From: Deltaproteobacteria bacterium GWC2_65_14
Lineage (GTDB): Bacteria > Desulfobacterota > Deferrimicrobia > Deferrimicrobiales > Deferrimicrobiaceae
Assembly (NCBI GenBank): GCA_001797615.1
Contig: MGPV01000002.1
Location: 1 to 34,033, forward strand
DNA: 34,033 nt
Direction: 5' to 3'
This document shows, piece after piece, positions 1 through 8,084 of the stretch. The notes below the pieces were generated by a model. That model was not told the origin of the DNA. It ran no database searches and worked only from the letters and a program-made list of their open reading frames with translations. Each line of letters opens with the position of its first letter. Within the stretch, counting starts at the first letter, position 1. The position numbers and the translations under genes were made by a program.

Positions 1-1
1 C

Positions 2-1117
2 CATCTCGAGGAAGGCCTCGACGCGGACCTTCCAGCTCTCCCGCTCCCCCGCAGAGAGGTCGGTATCCAGGCAAAGAAACGGGATCCCGCGTTCCCTTGC
101 CCCCTCGGCGATCCACGGGAGATCCCCCCCTTCCGGCTCGCACCGTCGGACCCGGACCAGGATCACCCGGTCCGCCCCCGACGCCCGGATCCGTTCGAAC
201 AGGAAATCGGCCCTCGGGGTCCCCCCGTCGTGAAGCGTCGAGCAGGGCTCCCGACCCAGGTGCCGCCGGACGAGGGAGAGAGCCGCGTCCCCCGTTCCCG
301 CGGCCTCACCGGCATAATACCGGTGTCCCAGGGCGAGATCGTTTCCCACGAGGGAAGCCCCCGCCCGGTCGAGGGTATCCAGGAGCCCGGGAGGGGCGAG
401 CATGCCGCTGAGAAAAACCTTCCCGCCGATTTGGCTCCCGGGTCCGGCCGGCCGGGAGAGGACGGCGTTCAGGAGTTCGCTGTGCGCTTCCTTCGGGAGC
501 ACCATCCCCGCCCGGGAAAGCCAGCCGTACTCCTCCGCGGTGACATACCCCGGGGACTCCGCCATCCGTTCCTCGAGAAGCCCGAACCGCCGGCGGTTCC
601 CGTCGTAGACCCGGAGGGAGCGGTCCAGCGCCCCCTCCGAAACGGGGCGACCGCCCACCTCTTCCGCCCACTCGCGAAACGCCTCGATCCGGTCGAGGAG
701 GAACTCGGCCGCTCCGGGGGAGCTTCCGGACAGGGGAAAGACCATAGGAAACAGCGGTTTCGGATGACCGGAAAGGCGAAGCACTTCATAGGCGTTCTGG
801 AGGGTGTCGCAGGTGGAGGGAAAGACCCAGGCGTCGATCCGGGCGCCGAGATCTCCCCGGATCGCCGAGAAGATCCCCCGGAGGACGGGACAAAGGAACG
901 GCGGACCCCCCCCGGGGGAAGGGGAGGAATCCTCGGTCCCCCACACGGTCACCGGGAGCATCCCGGCCGCGTGGAGCAGCTCCTCCGGAGCGTGGAGGGG
1001 GGCGCACCCGACCGCCTTCCTCCCGGAAAACATCTTCCAGCGGGACACGGCGGCCACCGGATCCGTGCAGGCGGCGGACGCGGTGCGGAAGGCGCCGTCG
1101 GCCCCCCCGGCGATCAT
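2..1117 (-). CDS. HgdB/BcrC-type 2-hydroxyacyl-CoA dehydratase family protein (3' end outside window)
   Basis: About 372 codons run without a stop from an ATG at 1117 to the window edge, so only the extreme C-terminus is missing. The start follows GAGGGG and lies 7 bases after the upstream regulator's stop. Residues 37-56 (GCAPLHAPEELLHAAGM) and the segment CDTLQNAYE near 103 match the HgdB/BcrC/HadC family; Cys38, Cys76 and Cys103 are spaced like its iron-sulfur ligands. The end (RVEAFLEM) is the usual family C-terminus, so the protein is close to the normal size of about 380-400 residues. Family members hold one subunit of an ATP-activated radical dehydratase or aryl-CoA reductase, or act alone as double-cubane cluster proteins. 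No partner subunit or activating ATPase is in the window, so the substrate is unknown. Family confidence is high, function low. Confidence 0.85.
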   Translation of the reverse strand, partial: MIAGGADGAFRTASAACTDPVAAVSRWKMFSGRKAVGCAPLHAPEELLHAAGMLPVTVWGTEDSSPSPGGGPPFLCPVLRGIFSAIRGDLGARIDAWVFPSTCDTLQNAYEVLRLSGHPKPLFPMVFPLSGSSPGAAEFLLDRIEAFREWAEEVGGRPVSEGALDRSLRVYDGNRRRFGLLEERMAESPGYVTAEEYGWLSRAGMVLPKEAHSELLNAVLSRPAGPGSQIGGKVFLSGMLAPPGLLDTLDRAGASLVGNDLALGHRYYAGEAAGTGDAALSLVRRHLGREPCSTLHDGGTPRADFLFERIRASGADRVILVRVRRCEPEGGDLPWIAEGARERGIPFLCLDTDLSAGERESWKVRVEAFLEM

Positions 1118-1124
1118 CGTCCCC

Positions 1125-1781
1125 TCACGCCCCCTGGTAGATGACCGCGAGGATCAGGGCTTCCTTCTCCTCGGTGGAATGGACGTGGTGCGGGATCGTC
1201 GAGTTGTAGTAGATGCAGTCCCCCTCGGAGAGGACGTCGGAGAACTTGTCGAGGAAGACCTCCACCTTCCCGGAGAGGACGTAGAGGAACTCCTCCCCTT
1301 CGTGGCTGTTCCGCGCGACGTTGCGATCGAGCAGCGGCTTCAGGCGCACCAGGAACGGCTCCATCTTCCGCCCCGCCTTTCCCACCCCGAGCGCCTCGTA
1401 GGCGTAGGCCGACTGCCCCCCCTCCTTCAGCCCCACCCGGGAGACGGTGGTCCGGTCGGTCTTCCGCACGATCGAGAAGGCACGCTCCTCCTTCCCCCCG
1501 ATGAAGGCGGACACCGAGGTCCCGAGCGCGTTCGCGATCTTGACCAGGGTCCCCAGCGGCGGCGAGGTCATCCGGTTCTCGATCTGGGACAACAGCGCCG
1601 AGGAGAAGCCGGTCTTCTCCGCCAGCTGCTGGAGGGACACCCCGACCTCCTCCCGGAACTGCCGGATATGGTCTCCCACCTGCACCTCGGGATCCCCCGC
1701 GGCGGGGCCCCAGTCGCCGGATTCCTCCGCGATCTTGGACAGCAGGTCGTCCATCGATTCGTCACGAGTGAATTCTGGCAA
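1125..1781 (-). CDS. XRE-family transcriptional regulator with C-terminal cupin domain
   Basis: This 218-residue protein has a helix-turn-helix domain at about 35-94 (QQLAEKTGFSSALLSQIENR) and a cupin sensor domain at about 141-216, with His160, Glu164 and His198-199 in metal-ligand positions. Proteins of this build repress or activate nearby metabolic genes in response to a small ligand bound by the cupin. The start is a TTG at 1781, chosen because AAGGAGGGGG lies six bases upstream; the next in-frame ATG at 1754 has no such site. The TTG start and its ribosome binding site lie inside the last codons of the oxidoreductase gamma-subunit gene, giving a 20-base overlap. It sits between that oxidoreductase and the HgdB-like gene, so control of those genes is a reasonable inference. 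The ligand cannot be read from the sequence. Confidence 0.93.
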   Translation of the reverse strand: MPEFTRDESMDDLLSKIAEESGDWGPAAGDPEVQVGDHIRQFREEVGVSLQQLAEKTGFSSALLSQIENRMTSPPLGTLVKIANALGTSVSAFIGGKEERAFSIVRKTDRTTVSRVGLKEGGQSAYAYEALGVGKAGRKMEPFLVRLKPLLDRNVARNSHEGEEFLYVLSGKVEVFLDKFSDVLSEGDCIYYNSTIPHHVHSTEEKEALILAVIYQGA

Positions 1782-2313
1782 AGGACTCCCCCTCCTTCAG
1801 GGCGTTGACGTTCAGCGGGATGAACTTCTCGTACTTCTTCGAGACGACCTTCGGGATGCAGTCGAAAAGCGTCTGCATCGAGACGACCCCGGTCATCGCC
1901 ACGTAGGCCCCCAGCGCGACCATCGAGGCGAGCTGCTGGCTCCCGACCGCCTCGCGGGCGATGTCGTTCGCGGGGAGCGCCAGGAGACGGAGATCGGCCC
2001 TTCCCACCTTCGCCGGATCGACGAGGGAGCTGTTGATCAGGAGGTTCCCCCCCTTCCGGACGAGCGGAAGATACCGGTCCAGCGAGGGGGCGTTCATCAC
2101 GACGCACGATTCCGGAAGTCCCACCACCGGGGATCCGATCTCCTCGTCCGAGATCACGACGGTGCAGTTCGCGGTCCCTCCCCGCATCTCCACCCCGTAC
2201 GCCGGGAAATAGGTCACCTGCTTTTCCTCGTCCATCGCGGCGATGGCGAGCAGGTTCCCGATCATCAGGATCCCCTGCCCTCCGAAGCCGGCCATGATCA
2301 CGTCGGTGGTCAT
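1762..2313 (-). CDS. 2-oxoacid:ferredoxin oxidoreductase, gamma subunit
   Basis: The 183-residue protein opens with the gamma-domain signature GFGGQGIL at residues 9-16 and contains the conserved [15 protein letters not shown] segment. This matches the KorC/VorC subunit of four-subunit 2-oxoacid:ferredoxin oxidoreductases, which interacts with the CoA and TPP-bearing subunits in the cytoplasm. The ATG at 2313 overlaps the beta-subunit stop at 2310 in an ATGA arrangement, and its own 3' end overlaps the XRE regulator by 20 bases. The full set delta-alpha-beta-gamma is contiguous (4398-1762), so an intact enzyme is expected. The gamma subunit does not reveal substrate preference. Confidence 0.95.
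   Translation of the reverse strand: MTTDVIMAGFGGQGILMIGNLLAIAAMDEEKQVTYFPAYGVEMRGGTANCTVVISDEEIGSPVVGLPESCVVMNAPSLDRYLPLVRKGGNLLINSSLVDPAKVGRADLRLLALPANDIAREAVGSQQLASMVALGAYVAMTGVVSMQTLFDCIPKVVSKKYEKFIPLNVNALKEGESFARIHS
1788..1797 (-). promoter_or_regulatory. Strong Shine-Dalgarno site for the TTG-initiated XRE regulator
   Basis: AAGGAGGGGG on the minus strand ends six bases before the TTG at 1781. It is embedded in the final codons of the gamma-subunit gene and decides the start of the regulator, because the in-frame ATG 27 bases later lacks any purine-rich site. Confidence 0.7.
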
Positions 2314-3089
2314 ACGAAGTCCGCCTGTGTCCGTTCCTTGTACACGCCCAGGGGGAAGTATTCCGACATCTCCCCGAGCACCCGCTCCTGAGCCTCCAGC
2401 GGCTTCATTCCCCAGTTCGTCGGGCAGGTCGACAGGAATTCCACGATGGAAAACCCCATCTCCCGGATCTGCATCTCGAAGGCCTTCCGCACCGCCTCCT
2501 TGGCCTTCCGGATCTGTGCCGGGGTGCTGGTCGCCACGCGGGCCGAATAGGCGGTCCCCTCCAGGGTGGCGAGCAGCTCGGCCATCTTGATGGGGTACCC
2601 GTCGTTCCGGAAATCCCGGCCGTAGGGGGAGGTGGAGGTCCTCTGCCCGAGCATGGTCGTCGGGGCCATCTGCCCTCCCGTCATCCCGTAGGTGGTGTTG
2701 TTCACGAAGAGGACGGTGATGTTCTCCCCCCGGTTCGCCGCGTGGATGATCTCGGAGGTCCCGATCGCCGCGAGGTCGCCGTCCCCCTGATAGGTGAAGA
2801 CGAACTTGTCGGGCTGGGCCCGCTTCACCCCCGTCGCCACGGCCGGAGCCCGCCCGTGGGGGGCCTCCGCGACGTCCACGTCGATGTAGTCGTACAGGAA
2901 CACGGAGCATCCGACACAGGCGACGCCGATCGTCTTCTCGCGCAGATCGTACCGGTCGATCGTCTCGGCGAGGATCCGGTGCGCGATCCCGTGGTGGCAC
3001 CCGGGACAGAAGTGTGTCCGCACGTCCACGAGGCTTTTCGGACGGTCGAACATCTGCCGGGAGAACCGTTCCTTCCCCGGGCTCTTCAC
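2310..3089 (-). CDS. 2-oxoacid:ferredoxin oxidoreductase, beta (TPP-binding) subunit
   Basis: With the GTG start at 3089 the protein has 259 residues. Cys28, Cys31, Cys58 and Cys61 (FCPGCHHG and CVGCS) supply the usual beta-subunit cysteines for a [4Fe-4S] cluster, and residues 102-140 hold the thiamine diphosphate motif (GDGDLAAIG to [10 protein letters not shown]). It binds TPP and passes electrons from oxidative decarboxylation of a 2-oxoacid towards ferredoxin. The GTG overlaps the alpha-subunit stop (GTGA), which favours this start; the alternative ATG at 3053 would give 247 residues and has a weaker upstream site. It belongs to the KorB/VorA group; specificity (2-oxoglutarate or branched-chain 2-oxoacids) cannot be fixed from this subunit. 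Confidence 0.93.
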   Translation of the reverse strand: MKSPGKERFSRQMFDRPKSLVDVRTHFCPGCHHGIAHRILAETIDRYDLREKTIGVACVGCSVFLYDYIDVDVAEAPHGRAPAVATGVKRAQPDKFVFTYQGDGDLAAIGTSEIIHAANRGENITVLFVNNTTYGMTGGQMAPTTMLGQRTSTSPYGRDFRNDGYPIKMAELLATLEGTAYSARVATSTPAQIRKAKEAVRKAFEMQIREMGFSIVEFLSTCPTNWGMKPLEAQERVLGEMSEYFPLGVYKERTQADFV

Positions 3090-4162
3090 GGCCTCTTCCC
3101 CGCGAGCGTCCGGATCTCCCCCAGGATCTCCTCGGGGGTGGGCATCGCGCACGGCTTTCCGAGGAAGCGGATCCGGTCGTGATGCCTCGTGCTCATCCGC
3201 ACGTCCTCCACCATCTGGCCGGTGTTCATCTCCACGACGAGCACGACGTCCGCCGCCTCCGCCGCCTCGTCGACCTGCGCCGACGGGAACGGGAAGAGAC
3301 TGACCGGACGGAGCATCCCGGCCGGGATCCCCTCCTGCCTCGCCCACTGGATCGCCGTCTTGCACACCCGGGCTGCAGTTCCGAAGGCGACGATCGCGAT
3401 CGTCGCCCCGTCGAGACGGAAGCGCTCGAAGAGCACCTCCTCCTCCCGCATCCGCTCGTACTTGCGGAACAGCTTCCAGTTGTGGACCTCGATGGCGTTG
3501 TCCTTCAGGTAGAGCGATTTCACGTTCTGCCGGGGACGCCCCTTGCAGCCGGTCAGGGCCCACGGCTTTTCCGGCGGGACCGACGGCTCGTACGGGACCG
3601 GCGTGAAGGGCTCCTTCATCTGGCCGACGATCGCGTCCCCGAGGACCATCGCGGGGTTCCGGTACTTGTCGGCCAGGTCGAAGGCCCGCATGGTGAGCGA
3701 GTACATCTCCTGGACGGAGTGCGGGGCGAGGACGGGCATCCGGTATCCCCCGTGGCCGCCGCACTTGACCGCCTGGAAGTAGTCCCCCTGCGACGGGGCG
3801 ATCCCCCCGAGGCCGGGCCCGGAGCGGGAGATGTTCACGATCACCGCCGGGAGCTCGGAGCCGGCCATGTAGGAGAGCCCCTCCTGCATCAGGGAGATCC
3901 CGGGGCCGGAGGAGGAGGTCATGACCCGCTTCCCCGACGCGGCCGTCCCCAGGATGAAATTGATCGTCGCAACCTCGCTCTCGGCCTGGAGAAAGGTGCC
4001 GCCCATCGTGGGGAGGTGCGTGGACATGTACTCGGGGATGTCGTTCTGGGGGGTGATCGGATAGCCGTAGTAGAAACGGCATCCCGCGGCGATCGCCCCC
4101 AGGCAGATCGCCACGTTCCCCTTCATCAGCTCCCGGCGGATCTCCACGGCGGCGGCCTTCAT
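3086..4162 (-). CDS. vorB: 2-oxoacid:ferredoxin oxidoreductase, alpha subunit (VorB-like)
   Basis: The 358-residue protein carries the alpha-subunit pyrimidine-binding core with [14 protein letters not shown] at 34-47 and Glu61 in the QAESEVA motif. The pattern PITPQN...EYM and [19 protein letters not shown] resembles VorB, the branched-chain 2-oxoacid (3-methyl-2-oxobutanoate) oxidoreductase alpha subunit, more than KorA. The reaction would be 2-oxoacid + CoA + oxidised ferredoxin to acyl-CoA + CO2 + reduced ferredoxin, or the reverse carboxylation. The ATG at 4162 overlaps the ferredoxin-subunit stop by four bases (ATGA). The assignment to branched-chain substrates rests on motif resemblance alone; a 2-oxoglutarate or arylpyruvate enzyme remains possible. 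Confidence 0.93.
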   Translation of the reverse strand: MKAAAVEIRRELMKGNVAICLGAIAAGCRFYYGYPITPQNDIPEYMSTHLPTMGGTFLQAESEVATINFILGTAASGKRVMTSSSGPGISLMQEGLSYMAGSELPAVIVNISRSGPGLGGIAPSQGDYFQAVKCGGHGGYRMPVLAPHSVQEMYSLTMRAFDLADKYRNPAMVLGDAIVGQMKEPFTPVPYEPSVPPEKPWALTGCKGRPRQNVKSLYLKDNAIEVHNWKLFRKYERMREEEVLFERFRLDGATIAIVAFGTAARVCKTAIQWARQEGIPAGMLRPVSLFPFPSAQVDEAAEAADVVLVVEMNTGQMVEDVRMSTRHHDRIRFLGKPCAMPTPEEILGEIRTLAGKRP

Positions 4163-4398
4163 CTCCACACCCGGATGCAGACGTCGGGGCAGAACTCCGC
4201 GCAGATGGCGCATCCCGTGCAAGCCTCGGGGCGGGCGAACACCGCGGAGGCGTACCCCTGGGAGTTCCTCTCCGCCCCGATCTCGATGCAATCCTTCGGG
4301 CATGCGGGGACGCAGAGCTCGCACGACTTGCATCGCTCGAAGTCGATCTCGATCCGCCCCGTCGCCCTGGCGGCGCTTTCCTTCATGGCCCGGCTCAT
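4159..4398 (-). CDS. 2-oxoacid:ferredoxin oxidoreductase, delta subunit (2x[4Fe-4S] ferredoxin)
   Basis: A 79-residue dicluster ferredoxin. Cysteines at 23, 26, 29, 33 and 60, 63, 66, 70 form two CxxCxxCxxxC motifs, each followed by proline, as expected for two [4Fe-4S] clusters. It is the electron-exit subunit of the oxidoreductase whose other three subunits follow directly. The ATG at 4398 starts five bases after the glpX stop codon with GAGAGGG abutting it; the in-frame ATG at 4386 has better spacing from the same site and would shorten the protein by four residues. Either start leaves all cluster ligands intact. Confidence 0.92.
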   Translation of the reverse strand: MSRAMKESAARATGRIEIDFERCKSCELCVPACPKDCIEIGAERNSQGYASAVFARPEACTGCAICAEFCPDVCIRVWR

Positions 4399-4403
4399 CC
4401 CTC

Positions 4404-5360
4404 TCAGTCGTATTTCGGCTTGAACTCGAAGTAGTGCGTGGTGTCGATCAGGCGGGTCGTCCGCGATTTCGACCGCATCACGATCGACTGGGTGTGGGCC
4501 CCTCCGCTGAAAAAGCGGACGCCCCGGAGGAAATCCCCGAAGGTGACTCCGGTCGCCGCGAACATCACGTCGCTCTTCGCCAGGTCCTCCAGCCGGTACA
4601 CCCTTCCGGGATCGTCGATCCCCATCGTCTTGGCCCGCGCGATCTCCTCCGGGTTCCGAAACTTGAGGATCCCATGGAAATCGCCCCCCATGCACTTCAG
4701 GGCGGCCGCGGCGAGCACCCCCTCCGGGGCGCCCCCCACGCCCATCAGGACGTCGACCCCGGATCCGTCCTTCGCGGTCGCGATCGCCCCCGCGACGTCG
4801 CCGTCCCCGATCAGCTTGATCCGGACTCCCGCGGCGCGGCACTCCCGGATCAGTTCCTGGTGGCGCGGGCGATCGAGGATCACGACGCAGAGGTCTTCCA
4901 TGTACACCTTCAGCGCCTTGGCGATGCTGCGCAGGTTTTCGGTCGGGGTCGCCGTGATGTCGATCACTCCCGCCGCCTTCGGTCCCACCGCGATCTTCTG
5001 CATGTAGGTATCGGGGGCGTGCAGGAATCCCCCCTCCTCCGCGATGGCGATCACCGCCAGGGCGTTGTTCCCCCCGGTAGCGACGATCGTCGTCCCCTCG
5101 AGCGGGTCGACCGCGATGTCCACCGCGGGGGAGTCGGAGGCTCCGACCTCCTCGCCGATATAGAGCATGGGCGCCTCGTCCCGCTCCCCCTCGCCGATGA
5201 CGACCCGTCCCCTGAAATTCACGGCGTTGAAGGCTTTCCGCATCGCCGTGACGGCCGCCTGGTCCGCCGCCACGTTGTCGCCCCGGCCCATGAGCCGCGC
5301 CGCCGCAAGCGCCGCCGCTTCCGTCACCCGTACCACCTCGAGCGCCAGATTCCGATCCAT
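4404..5360 (-). CDS. glpX: Class II fructose-1,6-bisphosphatase
   Basis: This 318-residue protein matches GlpX along its length: VVIGEGERDEAP at 53-64 and DPLEGTT at 85-91 hold metal and phosphate ligands, and LMGVGGAPEGVLAA is typical of the family. It hydrolyses fructose 1,6-bisphosphate to fructose 6-phosphate, the committed step of gluconeogenesis, in the cytoplasm. The ATG at 5360 has GAGGAGGG about eight bases upstream, and the gene begins 5 bases after the ybgC stop. It is followed directly by the oxidoreductase genes, so carbon entering as acyl-CoA and sugar synthesis may be co-expressed, although that link is only positional. Class II enzymes can also act on sedoheptulose 1,7-bisphosphate in some bacteria. 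Confidence 0.96.
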   Translation of the reverse strand: MDRNLALEVVRVTEAAALAAARLMGRGDNVAADQAAVTAMRKAFNAVNFRGRVVIGEGERDEAPMLYIGEEVGASDSPAVDIAVDPLEGTTIVATGGNNALAVIAIAEEGGFLHAPDTYMQKIAVGPKAAGVIDITATPTENLRSIAKALKVYMEDLCVVILDRPRHQELIRECRAAGVRIKLIGDGDVAGAIATAKDGSGVDVLMGVGGAPEGVLAAAALKCMGGDFHGILKFRNPEEIARAKTMGIDDPGRVYRLEDLAKSDVMFAATGVTFGDFLRGVRFFSGGAHTQSIVMRSKSRTTRLIDTTHYFEFKPKYD

Positions 5361-5365
5361 AGCCC

Positions 5366-5782
5366 CTATCCCTCCTCTCCGGCCGTCGGTCTCCGGCCTG
5401 TCCGCTCCCGGAACCCCGGGGGCACGCGGACCACCCTGCCCGCGTCGTCGGTGAAGGCATGCACCGTCGAACCTTCGGTGAGAACGGCTCCGTCGCTCCG
5501 CACGATCCGGTACCGGAAGGAGACGCTCGCACGCCCGAGTTCCCCGATCCCCGCATGGATCTCGAGGAGATCGTCGTACCGGGCCGGCAAGAGGTACCGG
5601 ACGGCCGCTTCCGTGACCGGGAGATGGATCCCGGTCGCGATCAGCTCGCGATACTCCATCCCCATCCGGCGCAGCAGCTCGACCCGGCCCGCCTCGAACC
5701 ACCGCAGGTAGTTTGCGTAGTAGACGATCCCCATGGCATCGGTGTCCGCAAAGAGCACCCGGACCGTCGCGACGGGCATCAT
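5366..5782 (-). CDS. ybgC: YbgC/FadM-type acyl-CoA thioesterase (hotdog fold)
   Basis: A 138-residue single-domain hotdog protein. Residues 11-33 include FADTDAMGIVYYANYL, the 4-hydroxybenzoyl-CoA thioesterase/YbgC signature with the catalytic aspartate at 15. Such enzymes hydrolyse acyl-CoA thioesters; the natural substrate varies and cannot be read here. Two adjacent ATG codons (5782, 5779) could start it; neither has a strong ribosome binding site, so expression may depend on coupling with the ApgM-like gene that ends 10 bases upstream. In many Proteobacteria ybgC lies with tol-pal genes, but here it lies between a threonine-pathway unit and glpX, so its cellular role may differ. Confidence 0.9.
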   Translation of the reverse strand: MMPVATVRVLFADTDAMGIVYYANYLRWFEAGRVELLRRMGMEYRELIATGIHLPVTEAAVRYLLPARYDDLLEIHAGIGELGRASVSFRYRIVRSDGAVLTEGSTVHAFTDDAGRVVRVPPGFRERTGRRPTAGEEG

Positions 5783-5792
5783 CGGAACCCGG

Positions 5793-7004
5793 TCAGCGTC
5801 TGCCGAGGAGATACCCGATCAGGGAAGTCCCCGCCGCCACGAACTGCCCCGTGGCCTTCGCGTCCGCTTCCGTGTACCGCTTCCCCGCGAAGGAGGAAAG
5901 CCCTTCGGGGGTCGGGTAGAAGACGAACGGAACCGGTTCCTGGGAATGGGTCCGTATCGCCACCGGGGTCGGGTGATCGGGAAGCACCAGTATCCGAAGG
6001 TCCCCTTCGTTGCGGGCGCGCGTCAGGAGCGGTCCCACGATCTCCGCGTCGATCCGCTCGATCGCCCGGACCTTTTCCTCCGCGTCCCCGTTGTGCCCCG
6101 CCTCGTCGGGCGCCTCGACGTGGATCAGGACGAAATCCCGCTCCGCGAGCTCCCGGAGAGCAACCTCCCCCTTCCCCCGGAAATTCGTGTCGGTGTAGCC
6201 GGTGGCCCCCGGAACGTTCACCACGCGAAGCCCCGCGTAGGACCCGATCCCCTTGATCAGGTCGACCGCCGCCACGACCGACCCCGAGAGTCCATACCGC
6301 TCCGGGAAGGGGGACATCTTCGGAGCTTTCCCCTGGCCCCAGAGCCAGATGGAGTTGGCCGGCAGCTTTCCCGCCTCGACCCGTTTCCAGTTCACCGTGT
6401 GGTCGGAGAACAGTTCGCGGGAGATCTCCATCAGCTCGAGCAGCAGCTCGGCCCCGTCCCCCTTGGGAAGATACTCGGTGATCTTCTTCCCGTGGATGTC
6501 GTGGGGGGGAGTGGTGACGACGGCGTCGTTTCCTCCCGGCCAGACCATGAGATGCCGGTAGCTCACGCCCGGGTGGAAGCGGACTCCCTTGCCGTCGACC
6601 AGCGCCTGGAGCGACGCCAGAAGCTCGGCGGCCTCCTTCGTGCCGATGTGCCCCGCCGAGAAATCCTCCATCTCCGAGTCGGCGCCGCTATGCTTCAGGC
6701 AGACCACGTTGCAGCGCACCGCGACGTCGTCCTCCCCGAGTTCCACCCCCATCGAGGCGGCTTCCAGGGGGGAACGGCCCGTGTAGACTTCCCGCGGATC
6801 GTAGCCCAGGATACTCAGGTTCGACACGTCGCTCCCGGGATACATCTCGACCGGGACGACCTGGACCATCCCGACCGCGCCTTCCGAAGCCATGGAATCG
6901 AGGTTCGGCTTCCTCGCCGCCTCCAGCGGGGTCTTTCCGCCGAGCGCCGGGACCGGCCAGTCGGACATGCCGTCGCCGATCAGAATGACGAATTTCCGCG
7001 CCAC
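5793..7004 (-). CDS. apgM: ApgM-like phosphoglycerate mutase family protein; proposed alternative homoserine kinase
   Basis: With the GTG start at 7004, preceded by GGGAGGG, the protein has 403 residues. It belongs to the alkaline-phosphatase superfamily, archaeal-type cofactor-independent phosphoglycerate mutase branch: DGMSDW at 11-16, PGSDVSNLSILGYDP around 56-70 with the nucleophilic serine region, and later metal-ligand segments EAPDEAGHNGD and LPDHPTP. A subgroup of this family that neighbours hom and thrC has been proposed to act as a stand-in homoserine kinase. Here it follows hom and thrC directly (11-base gap) and no GHMP-type thrB is present in the window, which supports that role. 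Phosphoglycerate mutase activity is the alternative; the sequence read by eye does not separate the two. Confidence 0.93.
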   Translation of the reverse strand: MARKFVILIGDGMSDWPVPALGGKTPLEAARKPNLDSMASEGAVGMVQVVPVEMYPGSDVSNLSILGYDPREVYTGRSPLEAASMGVELGEDDVAVRCNVVCLKHSGADSEMEDFSAGHIGTKEAAELLASLQALVDGKGVRFHPGVSYRHLMVWPGGNDAVVTTPPHDIHGKKITEYLPKGDGAELLLELMEISRELFSDHTVNWKRVEAGKLPANSIWLWGQGKAPKMSPFPERYGLSGSVVAAVDLIKGIGSYAGLRVVNVPGATGYTDTNFRGKGEVALRELAERDFVLIHVEAPDEAGHNGDAEEKVRAIERIDAEIVGPLLTRARNEGDLRILVLPDHPTPVAIRTHSQEPVPFVFYPTPEGLSSFAGKRYTEADAKATGQFVAAGTSLIGYLLGRR

Positions 7005-7015
7005 CGCCCCTCCCT

Positions 7016-8071
7016 TTAGAATCCGAGCACCCGGATCACCTGCGGCATCTCCGGGGGGATCGTGACCGCCTCCACCGACTGCGCGATCGCGTTGTCGGGG
7101 TCCTTCAGGCCGTGGCCGGTCAGCGTGCAGACGACCCGGTCCCCCTTCGCGAAGAACGATTCCCTCCCCAATTTTACCACGCCGGCGACGGAAGCCGCGG
7201 AAGCCGGCTCGCAGAAGATCCCTTCCGTCTCCGCGACCAGCTTGTAGGCCTCGAGAATCTCCGCGTCGCTGACCATCCGGATCATCCCTCCCGACTCGTC
7301 CCGGGCCGCTTCCGCCTGCTTCCAGGAGGCGGGGTTCCCGATCCGGATGGCGGTCGCCACCGTCTCCGGCTTCCGCACCGGCGCCCCGCGGACGATCGGC
7401 GCGGCCCCTTCCGCCTGCCATCCGAGCATCTTCGGGAGCCGGGTAATCTTTCCCGCTTCGCGGTACGCCTTGTAGCCCGCCCAGTAGGCGGTGATGTTCC
7501 CGGCGTTCCCCACGGGAAGGACATGCCAGTCCGGGGCGTCCCCCAGGGCGTCGCAGATCTCGAAGGACGCGCTCTTCTGCCCTTCGATCCGGTACGGGTT
7601 CAGCGAGTTCACCAGGGTCACCGGATATCTCTCCGAGATCTCCTTCACCAGCGCCAGTGCGTCGTCGAAGTTTCCCAGGATCTGGACGACCTGCGCCCCG
7701 TGGATCATTGCCTGGGAGAGCTTCCCGAGGGCGATCTTTCCCTCCGGGATCAGGACGAACGCCTTCATCCCTGCGCGCGCCGCGTAGGCGGCGGTGGAGG
7801 CCGAGGTGTTCCCGGTGGAGGCGCAGATCACCTTGTCCGCCCCTTCCGCCTTCGCCATGGATACGGCCATCGTCATCCCGCGGTCCTTGAACGAGCCGGT
7901 GGGGTTTTGCCCCTCGCACTTGAGGTGCAGGTCGATCCCCGGTGCGATCGCCTTCGCGAGGTTCTGCGCCCGGAGGAGCGGCGTGTTCCCCTCGAGAAGC
8001 GTCACGACGCAGTCGTCGGACACCTTCGGCAGGAGGGCGGAATAGCGGCGGATGATCCCTTCCCAGTGCAT
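7016..8071 (-). CDS. thrC: Threonine synthase
   Basis: The 351-residue protein is a fold-type II PLP enzyme with the cofactor lysine at 62 in NPTGSFKDRG, CASTGNTSAS further on and NSLNPYRIEGQKS, the typical threonine synthase pattern. It converts O-phosphohomoserine to threonine. I chose the ATG at 8071 because AAAGGA lies nine bases upstream and the protein then starts as family members do (MHWEGIIRRY); the ATG at 8080 is immediately adjacent to that site and would add three residues. It follows hom and precedes the ApgM-like protein that may supply its substrate. Confidence 0.96.
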   Translation of the reverse strand: MHWEGIIRRYSALLPKVSDDCVVTLLEGNTPLLRAQNLAKAIAPGIDLHLKCEGQNPTGSFKDRGMTMAVSMAKAEGADKVICASTGNTSASTAAYAARAGMKAFVLIPEGKIALGKLSQAMIHGAQVVQILGNFDDALALVKEISERYPVTLVNSLNPYRIEGQKSASFEICDALGDAPDWHVLPVGNAGNITAYWAGYKAYREAGKITRLPKMLGWQAEGAAPIVRGAPVRKPETVATAIRIGNPASWKQAEAARDESGGMIRMVSDAEILEAYKLVAETEGIFCEPASAASVAGVVKLGRESFFAKGDRVVCTLTGHGLKDPDNAIAQSVEAVTIPPEMPQVIRVLGF

Positions 8072-8084
8072 CGCTTGCATTCCT

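Noticed and set aside
97-1144. Several open frames on both strands in the first 1.1 kb
   Set aside because: The minus-strand frame from 1117 to the edge has a continuous HgdB/BcrC-type sequence with conserved cysteines; the other frames are out of phase with it and show no motifs.
2310-4082. 590-codon minus-strand frame
   Set aside because: Only its last 259 codons (from the GTG at 3089) are the real beta subunit; the earlier part is an out-of-frame shadow of the alpha-subunit gene.
5793-7919. 708-codon minus-strand frame suggesting a fusion protein
   Set aside because: The first part is an out-of-frame reading of thrC. The real ApgM-like protein starts at the GTG at 7004 with its own ribosome binding site.
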